This document shows positions 43,439 through 50,981 of a stretch of 64,000 nucleotides of DNA, one piece after another; the stretch's first letter is position 1, and each line of letters begins with the position of its first letter. The DNA is from Cupriavidus sp. (GTDB lineage: Bacteria; Pseudomonadota; Gammaproteobacteria; Burkholderiales; Burkholderiaceae): positions 1 to 64,000 of the forward strand of contig JAPSLC010000026.1 of NCBI GenBank assembly GCA_031181345.1. Direction: 5' to 3'. The notes below the pieces were generated by a model. It was not told the origin of the DNA, ran no database searches, and saw only the letters and a program-made list of their open reading frames with translations. The position numbers were made by a program, and so were the translations under genes.

Positions 43439-44487
43439 GCGCCCCTCCGCAGCAGCGTCCTTGCCAGCCGCGACAGCCCGCCCGGCGGCAGCGGCCCTGC
43501 CTTACCGCCAATCTCGGCGCCGAACTGCTGCTCCCGCGCGGCCTGCGCGGCCAGCTGCTGCAGCGCGTGCTCGCGGTCCGCTGCCACCTGTTCCGCGTAG
43601 ACGGTCTCCCAGGCATCCCCCTGCTCTTTGGCCGCGCGCACCAGCGAGTTGAAGTACGGCCAATCCCGGCCGACGATACCGGCCTGCTTAGCGCCGTGCC
43701 ATTCGTCCAAAACACGTTGGGCGAGGACCGGGCCTAGGTCGCGCGACGTTCGCGCAATGAAGGCCCGCTGGTGGTGCGGCAGACCCCTCGGCCACTTGAG
43801 GTGCTTCTCGAACGCGATATCGGCCGCAACCTCCTCATCCGATCGCCGGGCCGAAGGCCCTCTCCCACCGCGCTTCGCCGGCTCGTGGCGTTGCTCTGAG
43901 AGCTGCTGCGCATGCGTGCCGATCGGTGTTGCGTCGGGGCTGTCTTCCTCACGCGCCGCAGGCGTGGGAGGGTCAATCTCACCATCCCCATCGCGCCGCA
44001 GGCGTGAGGGGGTAGGGGGAGTGGGGTTTAAGGTTTTACCGGATACCTGATGTGTGTCGGCCTGCCGATTCTTCCTCCTTGTGGACAAATCCCGCGAAGC
44101 CTTGCGCGGCTTAGGCTTTACGGGTCGATCGACCTGTATCGACTCCGTATCGGCCTGTTTTTGATCGCGGGAATCCGTATCGGCGAGCGGACATGCGAAA
44201 ACGAGATCGCCACGCCTGCCAACCTTCCGAAGCAGCCCGAGATGCTCAAGTCGAGCGAGCATTCGCTGGATCTTGCTTTTGTCATGGGCGAGGAATCTCA
44301 CGCCCGACCGCCCCGCTCGCTCCGTCCACTCCTTCAGCGCTTGATACGAAAGGCGGACGCGCCGGCCTACGACGCCGGTCTTGTAGTCCATCCGCGGCCT
44401 GATGGCCCCGACGTACAGCTGAAACAGGTCGGCACCCTCCCCAGAAAGCGCGTCCAGCTCTGCGTCATTGATACGGTAGGAAGCCAT
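43435..44487 (-). CDS. phage replication initiator-like protein (O-like)
   Basis: 350 aa starting MASYRINDAELDALSGEGAD. The N-terminal winged-helix region (residues about 1-100: KTGVVGRRVRLSYQALKEW, SKIQRMLARLEHLGLLRKV) is followed by a long charged Pro-rich linker and a helical C-terminal part (GRDWPYFNSLVRAAKEQGDA). This is the plan of phage O-type origin-binding proteins. Iteron-type origin repeats within the gene are not obvious. It recruits host DnaB, directly or with a loader not seen here. Confidence 0.65.
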   Translation of the reverse strand: MASYRINDAELDALSGEGADLFQLYVGAIRPRMDYKTGVVGRRVRLSYQALKEWTERAGRSGVRFLAHDKSKIQRMLARLEHLGLLRKVGRRGDLVFACPLADTDSRDQKQADTESIQVDRPVKPKPRKASRDLSTRRKNRQADTHQVSGKTLNPTPPTPSRLRRDGDGEIDPPTPAAREEDSPDATPIGTHAQQLSEQRHEPAKRGGRGPSARRSDEEVAADIAFEKHLKWPRGLPHHQRAFIARTSRDLGPVLAQRVLDEWHGAKQAGIVGRDWPYFNSLVRAAKEQGDAWETVYAEQVAADREHALQQLAAQAAREQQFGAEIGGKAGPLPPGGLSRLARTLLRRGA

Positions 44488-44636
44488 TACGCGCGCCCTT
44501 GCTTGACCTGGTCGGCGCCCTGCTGCCACGCCTGGGCGTGCGCCGAGCCGGGTTCATACGGATTTGGGTGACCCTGGCTCGCATCCGCGACGCCCTGCGC
44601 CTCGATCTCTTGTCGGGATTGAATTGGGTAGTCCAT
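44487..44636 (-). CDS. small Rmf/CrpP-like protein
   Basis: 49 aa: MDYPIQSRQEIEAQGVADAS then GHPNPYEPGSAHAQAWQQGA. The A..G...NPY..GS..A.AW..G pattern resembles phage-encoded ribosome-modulation-factor-like proteins. Its stop (TAA) overlaps the start of the O-like gene by one base. The assignment rests on the short motif only. Confidence 0.5.
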   Translation of the reverse strand: MDYPIQSRQEIEAQGVADASQGHPNPYEPGSAHAQAWQQGADQVKQGRA

Positions 44637-44642
44637 ACGCAT

Positions 44643-45023
44643 TCAGGGCCGCATCGCGGCCTCACAGAGAACATGGAAGGTGGCCACGAACGCGGCCGGG
44701 TTGTCGGGGCCGCATTCGGCCCGATACACGCGGGCGGCGCTGACCAGTTCGGCGCGGTACGCATCGCGTGAGGCGCTGTCAGGCATCTGCTGCCAGCGAT
44801 CCGCGCAGACCGCGGCAAGCGCCGACATCTGCCGGCCAGCGGCGAAGGCGAAAAACACGTCGCTGAGGGGCCAGAAGGCCAGCAGGTGAACCGCGAAGGC
44901 TTTCAACGAGACGAAGCCCTTCTCGCGCGCGATCCGCTCGACGTACGCCCAGGCGCAGCACAGCTGCTGCGGACGCGCGCAATCGAGGCCGACCGCCTCA
45001 CGGGATGGGCGGCAACAGCGCAT
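44643..45023 (-). CDS. phage hypothetical protein
   Basis: 126 aa, Cys/Ala-rich, helical (LCCAWAYVERIAREKGFVSL, DRWQQMPDSASRDAYRAELV). It begins at ATG 45,023, 35 bp after the upstream stop, and ends 7 bp before the Rmf-like gene. No family recognised. Confidence 0.65.
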   Translation of the reverse strand: MRCCRPSREAVGLDCARPQQLCCAWAYVERIAREKGFVSLKAFAVHLLAFWPLSDVFFAFAAGRQMSALAAVCADRWQQMPDSASRDAYRAELVSAARVYRAECGPDNPAAFVATFHVLCEAAMRP

Positions 45024-45057
45024 GTCCCGTTCGAATCGAACCGACGGCGGCTTCACG

Positions 45058-45390
45058 CTATTCCCGGTCGAACGAACAGAGGTCATCCCATACGTCGCCC
45101 AGGTCGGCACTGCCGTCATAAGTGGCAATCCAGTGCTGCTGCGCCTTGTCCACGCGCAGCTGCGCCGCGTAGTTGGCATGGCTGACGCTGATGAGGCCGA
45201 ACACCCGACCTCGCCCTCGCTTGAGCGCAAAGACGCCGAAGGGCTCGCCGCCCTTCAAGATGCGCTTCTTGATGCGAGCGAAGAGAGAGTCGCGCTCGCG
45301 CTTGGTCAACGGCTTGCGGGGTCGCATGAGGGCTAGTGGCCGTCGTGCAGGTGAAACTGACGCGGCGGGCAGCAAAGCGGTGCGAGTCAT
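45058..45390 (-). CDS. phage hypothetical basic protein
   Basis: 110 aa, or 89 aa from the inner start MRPRKPLTKRERDSLF. Basic helical N-terminus then a beta region (GEPFGVFALKRGRGRVFGLI) and an acidic end. Overlaps the CII-like stop by 4 bp. No family recognised. Confidence 0.65.
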   Translation of the reverse strand: MTRTALLPAASVSPARRPLALMRPRKPLTKRERDSLFARIKKRILKGGEPFGVFALKRGRGRVFGLISVSHANYAAQLRVDKAQQHWIATYDGSADLGDVWDDLCSFDRE

Positions 45391-45902
45391 TCGGCTGCGA
45401 CCTCACGCTTGCCCGCGGCGATCTCGGCGGACATGGACAGCGCCATTGCGGCCTGCATGACCTCCAGCGCTTCCTTGCAGATGCGCTCACATTCCCGGCC
45501 GGTAACCTTGCCGTCAGCAGCATCCTTCGTGACCTCGGCCACCAGCTCGGCAAATTCCTTCGACACGGTGGCCAGCTTGCCCAGGATGTCTCGACCAGAT
45601 ACCGCCACCTGAGACATATCGACCGCCACCAAGCCATGCCGGTAATTCAGCGCTTGAAGGGGCGCCTTGGCGCGCTCCACACCGGCCTCCTCGCCGAGGT
45701 CCATGATGTGGTCGAACTCCTCGGCGGTCAGAAAGTGTGTTTGGATGCCAGGACGGAGCTTATTGCGCAGGACCGAGGGCACCACGTGTTTGCCCATACG
45801 CCGACCGAGCGCCACGGCCAAGCCTTCAATGCCGCCAGGAAATCGGCGCGCGAGGTTGTACATCGACTCCAAGGGGTCGATGTCGGAATACTGGTACGTC
45901 AC
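45387..45902 (-). CDS. phage regulatory protein, CII/CP76 family
   Basis: 171 aa from a GTG preceded by GGGGGTTT (ATG at 45,944 is an alternative). YSDIDPLESMYNLARRFPGG, HVVPSVLRNKLRPG and FLTAEEFDHIMDLGEEA match the Phage_CP76/CII-like family, tetrameric helix-turn-helix activators of lysogeny promoters. It follows cro in the rightward-equivalent early operon, the place of cII. Confidence 0.82.
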   Translation of the reverse strand: MTYQYSDIDPLESMYNLARRFPGGIEGLAVALGRRMGKHVVPSVLRNKLRPGIQTHFLTAEEFDHIMDLGEEAGVERAKAPLQALNYRHGLVAVDMSQVAVSGRDILGKLATVSKEFAELVAEVTKDAADGKVTGRECERICKEALEVMQAAMALSMSAEIAAGKREVAAE

Positions 45903-46145
45903 GGTAAACCCCCCGGATTCGACCGTGTTGCTTATGCAGCACAATCGGTAATCTATGACCTAAAGGCGGCACTGATGACCGCCAGCTCAGGGAGAAATCT
46001 GTGTTCCAACCCAAGCCAAAATTTCTTCGCCGTATGACTCCGATCGAGAGGCGGCGAAGTGCCCCCCGCTGGAAAAATCGGTACGTACCCGCAATCGGTG
46101 ATAATCAAAGCTCACATTCATCAACCACCGCCGAAAGGGGTACGC

Positions 46146-46391
46146 ATGACACCCACAGTTACGATTGACCTCACCGATTCCCTAAGGAAGCGACTTGACG
46201 ATGCTGGTCAGACCGTCGAATCCTTCAAACTGAGCTCGGCATTCCTGCCCAGCGTGGGAGACGGCGTAATGCTTAGCGACACCATCCTTGGTCAGGTCGT
46301 GTCGCGGACTTGGGTACCGCAGCGGAATCAGCTGATTCTGTTCGTGGAGCAACCCGCATCGAGGATGGGGCGGCCTCGAAGGTCACCGTGA
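46146..46391 (+). CDS. small phage protein overlapping antisense neighbour
   Basis: 81 aa, start after AAAGGGGTACGC. Beta-rich (TVTIDLTDSLRKRLDDAG, LPSVGDGVMLSDTILGQVV, QLILFVEQ). Transcribed against the cro operon, and its last 119 bases overlap the minus-strand gene at 46,273-46,470. No family recognised. Confidence 0.55.
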   Translation: MTPTVTIDLTDSLRKRLDDAGQTVESFKLSSAFLPSVGDGVMLSDTILGQVVSRTWVPQRNQLILFVEQPASRMGRPRRSP

Positions 46392-46470
46392 CTCGCCGCC
46401 CGTCGCATTTCAACTGATCGAGAGCAGGTCGAATCAGCCACAGCACCAGCCGGGCGTAATAGTTCTTCAT
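46273..46470 (-). CDS. small protein downstream of cro
   Basis: 65 aa, ATG one base after the cro stop with AGGAATC as ribosome site. N-terminal half looks folded and amphipathic (MKNYYARLVLWLIRPALDQL, GRRVTVTFEA); the rest overlaps antisense with the plus-strand gene. Unknown function. Confidence 0.45.
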   Translation of the reverse strand: MKNYYARLVLWLIRPALDQLKCDGRRVTVTFEAAPSSMRVAPRTESADSAAVPKSATRPDQGWCR

Positions 46471-46471
46471 G

Positions 46472-46780
46472 TCAGATTCCTGGGCTTCGTTCTGTTGACC
46501 CCACGGGAGGTTGAGCGTCATCGGTGGCCTTAATTGCATCGTCGTCAGCAGCAAGTTCCGGCCAGATCAAGTGCCAGTCGTCCGGCCTCAGTTGCTTCCG
46601 GGTCACCAATCCGCCAGTGACACGTTCGATGGCGACACAACGCTCAATGGCCACTGGACGGGCACCGCTAGCCCACTGCTGCACAGTTGGGGCCTTCACG
46701 CCAAGGAGTCGTGCGAGTGCCGCTTTGCCGCCCACGATCTGGCTGGCCCGCTGGATTGGAGATAGGGTGAGTGTGCTCAT
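46472..46780 (-). CDS. Cro/YdaS-like repressor
   Basis: 102 aa. Helix-turn-helix IQRASQIVGGKAALARLLGV then VQQWASGARPVAIERCVAIE, typical of YdaS/Cro-type proteins. Divergent from CI across the OR operators. First gene of the minus-strand early operon. Confidence 0.85.
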   Translation of the reverse strand: MSTLTLSPIQRASQIVGGKAALARLLGVKAPTVQQWASGARPVAIERCVAIERVTGGLVTRKQLRPDDWHLIWPELAADDDAIKATDDAQPPVGSTERSPGI

Positions 46781-46787
46781 GAGGCCC

Positions 46788-46861
46788 CATTATATGGCAT
46801 TGCCTCATTTTAGCAAGGCATTGCCGAACCCTTCTTCGCACAGGTCAAATTAGGCAATGCT
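46788..46861. promoter_or_regulatory. OR-like operator cluster between cro and cI
   Basis: GGCATTGCC at 46,796-46,804 and 46,817-46,825, and the inverted form GGCAATGCt at 46,853-46,861 overlapping the cI start codon. A minus-strand promoter for cro has TATAAT at 46,789-46,794 with TTGCTA 16 bp upstream. The first operator lies between the two boxes. Confidence 0.8.
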
Positions 46862-47594
46862 TACTGGTGAAAAATTGGGTGCTGCGATCGAGCAGGCCAG
46901 AGAAAAGAAAGGCGTTTCTAAGAAGGCGCTCGCGGACGCCATGGGTGTGAAGCCCGCATCAGTACAGGACTGGGTCAAATACGGTCGCATTGCGAAAGAA
47001 CGCATCAACGACCTGGTCGCCTACTTTGCAGATGTTGTCGGCCCCGAGCACTGGGGGCTAGATTTCCATTCAGTCAAGCCGCACCAGCGAGGCACATCCG
47101 ACGGAAAAGAAGCCGCCCCAAGCTCTTCAGCGTCCGCATACAATGTGACGCACTTGCCGGAAGCCCGAATCCCAGTTGGAGACTCACCAGCAAGACGCGT
47201 GTATGTGGTGGGGCGCGCGAACGGCGGGCTCCCGGAGAGGATTTGGACTGACGGCGGTTACCTGGTGGGCGCAACAGAAGAATACGCGGTACAAGCGACG
47301 GACGATGCGTTTGCTTTCTTGACTCCGATAGTTGGCACATCCATGTCCCCCGTGTACAACCCGGGAGACTTCGCTTTCGTAGAGCCCAGCACCCCCGTCG
47401 AAGCTGGGGACGACGTCTTAGTACGCCTTACCACAGGGGAAACGATGCTTAAGCGTCTTCGCTCCTGCCACAATGGCATCCAGCTCGAGTCTTACAACGA
47501 GCCGGGAACACTGTTCTTCGCGCCTGAAGAGGTTTCGTGGATGTACTACGTGGCACACCCTGTGAGGCGAAAGAAAATCAAGACGCGCTTCTGA
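46857..47594 (+). CDS. CI-like repressor, S24 (LexA-type) family
   Basis: 245 aa. Helix-turn-helix in residues 10-55 (AIEQAREKKGVSKKALADAM, VKPASVQDWVKYGRIAK). C-terminal S24 peptidase domain with Ser in VGTSMSPVYNPGD and Lys in TGETMLKRLR. RecA-stimulated self-cleavage should induce the prophage. The ATG lies inside an operator with no Shine-Dalgarno at a normal distance, so the maintenance transcript may be leaderless as in lambda. Followed by a strong terminator. Confidence 0.93.
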   Translation: MLTGEKLGAAIEQAREKKGVSKKALADAMGVKPASVQDWVKYGRIAKERINDLVAYFADVVGPEHWGLDFHSVKPHQRGTSDGKEAAPSSSASAYNVTHLPEARIPVGDSPARRVYVVGRANGGLPERIWTDGGYLVGATEEYAVQATDDAFAFLTPIVGTSMSPVYNPGDFAFVEPSTPVEAGDDVLVRLTTGETMLKRLRSCHNGIQLESYNEPGTLFFAPEEVSWMYYVAHPVRRKKIKTRF

Positions 47595-47617
47595 TCTCGG
47601 CGTCACTGATACCACAC

Positions 47618-47647
47618 CATGCCCGCCCATTGAGGCGGGCTTTTTGT
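47618..47647 (+). terminator. terminator of cI
   Basis: GCCCGCC-cattga-GGCGGGC followed by TTTTTG, 24 bp after the cI stop. Confidence 0.85.
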
Positions 47648-47708
47648 TGTCGCGCGCTGGCAACAAGATCAAACCAAAGCACTTGAAAGTCCGTATGACG
47701 CTGCAGTA

Positions 47709-47771
47709 GGCACTGCCCACCCAAAAATATGGCATTGCCTCTTGACCAGTTTATATGGCATTGCCTAATAT
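47709..47771 (+). promoter_or_regulatory. OL-like operator cluster and early left promoter
   Basis: GGCACTGCC (47,709-47,717), GGCATTGCC (47,731-47,739) and GGCATTGCC (47,757-47,765). A promoter TTGACC (47,742-47,747), 18-bp spacer, TAATAT (47,766-47,771) contains the third site. It drives the plus-strand operon that follows. Confidence 0.78.
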
Positions 47772-47811
47772 TCTGTCGAGCGACGCACATCGCGTCACCG
47801 ATGGAGTCAAC

Positions 47812-47955
47812 GTGAATAAGCAGAAGCAGTCCAAAGGTTGGATGCTCTACCTCTTGCTGGTAGCGGCCGCCTTTTTGGCACACGCATGCGCGGTCGAATC
47901 CGCCCTGCAGGAAGCATCCGCCTTCGAAGCGGCACACTCGGCGCGTCGAGTGTAA
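47812..47955 (+). CDS. small membrane protein, early left operon
   Basis: 47 aa from a GTG with GGAGTCAAC in front. One membrane segment (WMLYLLLVAAAFLAHACAV) followed by a short polar tail. First gene after the OL-like promoter. Unknown function. Confidence 0.55.
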   Translation: MNKQKQSKGWMLYLLLVAAAFLAHACAVESALQEASAFEAAHSARRV

Positions 47956-47968
47956 GGGGGCTCATCAA

Positions 47969-48109
47969 ATGATCCCCTTTCGCATCGTCATCGACGGCCA
48001 CCGCGTCCAGTTCGGCCTCTTCCGGTCCAGCTTCGACGCGATCGTCTACGCGCTCGACTGCGGCGCTCGTAGCGCATCGGCCAAGCGCGTCACCGCGGCG
48101 GCACGCTGA
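47969..48109 (+). CDS. small phage protein
   Basis: 46 aa: MIPFRIVIDGHRVQFGLFRS then DAIVYALDCGARSASAKRV. AAGGGGGC precedes it. Similar short genes of unknown function are common in early operons of betaproteobacterial phages. Confidence 0.5.
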   Translation: MIPFRIVIDGHRVQFGLFRSSFDAIVYALDCGARSASAKRVTAAAR

Positions 48110-48110
48110 T

Positions 48111-48338
48111 ATGGCACGGCGCCGCGCGCGATACACCTTCGCCGACCTGGTCGAGGGCTTCCGCCTGATGAACGGCTCCGGCATCGCGGAGGTGCGCCTC
48201 CTCGACTGGCGCGTCGCCAAGCAGGTCCGCGCATTCCTTGACGCTCGGCGCAAAGCCGGCGCGCGCCGCCGCCCTCGCCCTCGCTTCGATCCCACCATCC
48301 CCGACCACAAACGCCGTCAGGCAAACGACCTCGACTGA
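48111..48338 (+). CDS. small basic phage protein
   Basis: 75 aa, starting one base after the previous stop. Very basic C-terminus (ARRKAGARRRPRPRFD). YTFADLVEGFRLMNGSGIAE may form a helical domain. Unknown function; possibly nucleic-acid binding. Confidence 0.5.
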   Translation: MARRRARYTFADLVEGFRLMNGSGIAEVRLLDWRVAKQVRAFLDARRKAGARRRPRPRFDPTIPDHKRRQANDLD

Positions 48339-48348
48339 GGAGACCCAC

Positions 48349-48879
48349 ATGTTGATTGGACTTACCGGACGCCCTGGCGCTGGCCAGGATGATGCAGCGG
48401 ACTACCTTTCGAAGGTGCACGGCTTTGCCGTTGTCCGGCTGGATGCGCCATTGCGTCGCATGCTGCAGGCGGGCCTCGGCATCACGCCCCAGCAACTGAC
48501 CATCGGCCAGCATGACAAGCTGCCGGCCTTTGGCCGCTCGCCCTTCGAGCTGCTGCACAGCCTCCGCTGGGCATGGGTTCGCACCGCCGTGCACGACGAC
48601 ACGCTGGCCGCCATGGCGCGCGACGCTATCAACGAAGCCGGCCCCCATCCAGTCGTCATACCGGACATCTTCACGCCGGCCGAGGCTGCCCTCGTTCACG
48701 AGCTGGACGGCCGCATCGTCCGCCTGGTCAATCGTGCGGCCCAATGCCGCGGCCCCGAGCCCGTCGTGCCGGAGCGCGACTTCGACCAAACGATTGAGGT
48801 GCCACCCCAACCGTTCGGTCTGTTCGACCAGCTCGACGCGCTGGCCGCAGAAGAGGCATGGATCGGTGCTCTGTCATGA
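48349..48879 (+). CDS. dNMP-kinase-like P-loop protein with altered Walker A
   Basis: 176 aa, resembles phage deoxynucleotide monophosphate kinases: MLIGLTGRPGAGQDDAADYL at the N-terminus and a late VPPQPFGLFDQLDALAAE. The Walker A Lys (GKD in active relatives) is Gln here (GAGQDD), and the lid Arg region is not obvious. Either a degenerate kinase or a protein with a changed role. TGAGGAGACCC in front. Confidence 0.72.
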   Translation: MLIGLTGRPGAGQDDAADYLSKVHGFAVVRLDAPLRRMLQAGLGITPQQLTIGQHDKLPAFGRSPFELLHSLRWAWVRTAVHDDTLAAMARDAINEAGPHPVVIPDIFTPAEAALVHELDGRIVRLVNRAAQCRGPEPVVPERDFDQTIEVPPQPFGLFDQLDALAAEEAWIGALS

Positions 48880-49313
48880 CGTGCCGCCACCCATATCAAT
48901 GCCGCCGCGCTAGGCAGCCAGACCAGCGAGCGAAACAAGGGATGCAGCTGCGACTGTTCGACGCAATCGCGCGGCTGTTCCTCGATCCCTCCGAGGAATC
49001 CTTCATCGCCGTCTATCACCTTGTGGCCACCGCTCGCCATGCTATGGCGATCCAGCGTGTCACCGACTTCGACGTGCAGATTCGCTCAGCACAACTGGCC
49101 CTCGATGACATCGCCGCGCGCGCCGAGCAGACCGGCGAGGTCGCTCTCTATCAGCTTGAAAGAAAAACGCTGCGCGCAGCCGCGCCGCAAATCGCCGCCG
49201 CTATCGAAGCGGCCTCCCCTATCGCGCTGACCGCTGCCCAGGATCGCGTCATGGCCGAACTCGCAGTTCACGGTATCGCCATGCCCACACACGCCACGGA
49301 GACCCTCGCATGA
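48876..49313 (+). CDS. phage hypothetical protein
   Basis: 145 aa, helical (GMQLRLFDAIARLFLDPSEE, QIRSAQLALDDIAARAEQTG), with a basic Cys-containing start. The ATG overlaps the preceding stop by 4 bp. No family recognised. Confidence 0.65.
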   Translation: MTCRHPYQCRRARQPDQRAKQGMQLRLFDAIARLFLDPSEESFIAVYHLVATARHAMAIQRVTDFDVQIRSAQLALDDIAARAEQTGEVALYQLERKTLRAAAPQIAAAIEAASPIALTAAQDRVMAELAVHGIAMPTHATETLA

Positions 49314-49921
49314 CGATGGAATACGCACCACGCCTTGCATACACCGACGACAGTCCGATTGATCCGACACCCCGGCCGCACGTGGACGATATCGCCGTCG
49401 ATGGCTTGTCGGCGCAGCAGAAAGCACGCTTGGCCGAGAAGCGCGCGCAGGGCTTCAACGGCTGGGACGATCCGCGCCGCTGCTCGCTGGAGAAGCTGTC
49501 TGTCCTGATGGCCCAGTCGATGTGCAAAGGCAAGGTAGTCGACGTGGCGAATTTCGCCGCGATGCTGCTCGCCAGAAATGCTTCGGCGGCGTTGGTCGGC
49601 GAGCACGCGACCCGCGCGCTGCTGCTGGGCGCACGCGAGCACGAGGCCACCACGATCAGCACTCTGCGGCAGCACGTCGATCGTGCCCGAGGCCTGTACC
49701 GAGCTATGCAGCACGAGGTCAGTGCGCTGCTCCACACGGACGCGCGGCCGGACAAGGCACGGCTCGGTGAGCTTAACGACTTCCTCGCTTTCGCGCTGAA
49801 TGCAATTGACCGACTCGACACGGCCATCGCCGAAGGCGACGCATGCGCGCACTGCGGCGGCAGCGGGCGCCAAGCGGGCCTTTTCGAGCAGGCGCCCGCA
49901 CCAAAGAACGAGGGCGCTTGA
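49310..49921 (+). CDS. phage hypothetical protein with C-terminal CxxC
   Basis: 203 aa. The middle CSLEKLSVLMAQSMCKGKVVD followed by ANFAAMLLARNA resembles a helical module shared by phage dNTP-metabolism proteins. The C-terminus carries ACAHCGGSGR, a lone zinc-knuckle-like motif. Directly followed by the methyltransferase start codon with no gap. Confidence 0.6.
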   Translation: MTMEYAPRLAYTDDSPIDPTPRPHVDDIAVDGLSAQQKARLAEKRAQGFNGWDDPRRCSLEKLSVLMAQSMCKGKVVDVANFAAMLLARNASAALVGEHATRALLLGAREHEATTISTLRQHVDRARGLYRAMQHEVSALLHTDARPDKARLGELNDFLAFALNAIDRLDTAIAEGDACAHCGGSGRQAGLFEQAPAPKNEGA

Positions 49922-50929
49922 TTGGCCGCCTACTACAACGAGATTGACCCTTACGCGGCCGAATGGCTGCGCAACCTGATCACCGCCGGCCACATCGCGT
50001 CGGGTGACGTTGACACGAGAGACATTCGGGATGTTAGACCACGCGACCTTCGCGGATACACACAGTGCCACTTCTTCGCCGGCGTGGGAGTCTGGTCCTA
50101 TTCGCTCCGGCGTGCCGGTTGGAGCGACGATCGACCTGTTTGGACCGGTTCCTGTCCCTGCCAACCTTTCTCCGCGGCAGGCGCAGGACTTGGGTTTACT
50201 GACGAGCGGCACCTTTGGCCGCACTGGCACTGGCTCATCAGCGAGTGCCGCCCTGCAGTCGTCCTTGGAGAGCAGGTTGCGAGCAAAGACGCAGATGCTT
50301 GGATCGATCTTGTATGCGATGACCTGGAAGCGTTGGACTACGCGGTCGGGGCGGTCCCGTTTCCGTCTGCGGGCGTCGGTGCGCCGCACATCCGAGACCG
50401 CCTCTACTGGGTGGCCCACGCCAACGGCAGCGCTCGCGGAAAAGGGCGCGCGCACGTTCGAGGGCGGCCCCCGGGAGGCGATGCGGAACCATGGCCCGGA
50501 CTTGGCGGCAGCAGCATGCTTGGTCGGCTGGCCCACTCCCACAACGCGGGACTGGAAGGATGGGGGCGAGTGCGCGAACGTGCCACTGAACGCGCTGCTG
50601 GGCCGCGTCGCGTGGCTGGCGGGCTGGCCGACGCCGATGGCCGGGACGCCAGCTCAGAACGGGAACAACGCGGCTGGGAACAACGACAGCAGCCGGAAAG
50701 CGGTGGAAGTCTGCAAGACGGACCGGCGGGCCCGACTAACGGCCACTGGCGAGTTGCTGACTGGCTCCGCTGCCGGGATGGAAAGTGGCGGCCAGTTGAA
50801 CCCGGCACATTCCCGCTGGCTCATGGGGCTCCCGCGCGAGTGGGACGACTGCGCGCCTACGGCAACGCGATCAACGCGGAAGCGGCCGTCGCCTGGATAG
50901 AGGCAGTGAAGGAATCGATTGCGGCATGA
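49922..50929 (+). CDS. orphan DNA cytosine-C5 methyltransferase
   Basis: 335 aa, TTG start directly after the previous stop. Motif I HFFAGVGVWSYSLRRAGW, motif IV with catalytic Cys80 (SCPCQPFSAAG), VVLGEQV in place of ENV, motif VIII HIRDRLYWVA, motifs IX-X LRAYGNAINAEAAVAWIEA. The segment between VIII and IX (about 50,420-50,800) should be the target-recognition domain and is Gly/Arg-rich. It probably protects phage DNA against host restriction. A second long frame overlaps it almost completely. Confidence 0.85.
   Translation: MAAYYNEIDPYAAEWLRNLITAGHIASGDVDTRDIRDVRPRDLRGYTQCHFFAGVGVWSYSLRRAGWSDDRPVWTGSCPCQPFSAAGAGLGFTDERHLWPHWHWLISECRPAVVLGEQVASKDADAWIDLVCDDLEALDYAVGAVPFPSAGVGAPHIRDRLYWVAHANGSARGKGRAHVRGRPPGGDAEPWPGLGGSSMLGRLAHSHNAGLEGWGRVRERATERAAGPRRVAGGLADADGRDASSEREQRGWEQRQQPESGGSLQDGPAGPTNGHWRVADWLRCRDGKWRPVEPGTFPLAHGAPARVGRLRAYGNAINAEAAVAWIEAVKESIAA
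50004..50900 (+). CDS. overlapping reading frame inside methyltransferase gene
   Basis: 298-aa open frame in +1 register relative to the methyltransferase, with starts at 50,004 or 50,031 (MLDHATFADTHSA). It has recurrent GWPTPT/GWPTPM blocks and ends QLNPAHSRWLMGLPREWDDC. Proteins with this GWPTPxxRDxKDG pattern are familiar in phage annotations, so it may be a real dual-coding gene. Function unknown. Confidence 0.4.
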   Translation: MTLTRETFGMLDHATFADTHSATSSPAWESGPIRSGVPVGATIDLFGPVPVPANLSPRQAQDLGLLTSGTFGRTGTGSSASAALQSSLESRLRAKTQMLGSILYAMTWKRWTTRSGRSRFRLRASVRRTSETASTGWPTPTAALAEKGARTFEGGPREAMRNHGPDLAAAACLVGWPTPTTRDWKDGGECANVPLNALLGRVAWLAGWPTPMAGTPAQNGNNAAGNNDSSRKAVEVCKTDRRARLTATGELLTGSAAGMESGGQLNPAHSRWLMGLPREWDDCAPTATRSTRKRPSPG

Positions 50930-50981
50930 CCAAAACCGCAGCACGCATCACCGCATTGACCCGTACCGTCTGGGGACTGAA

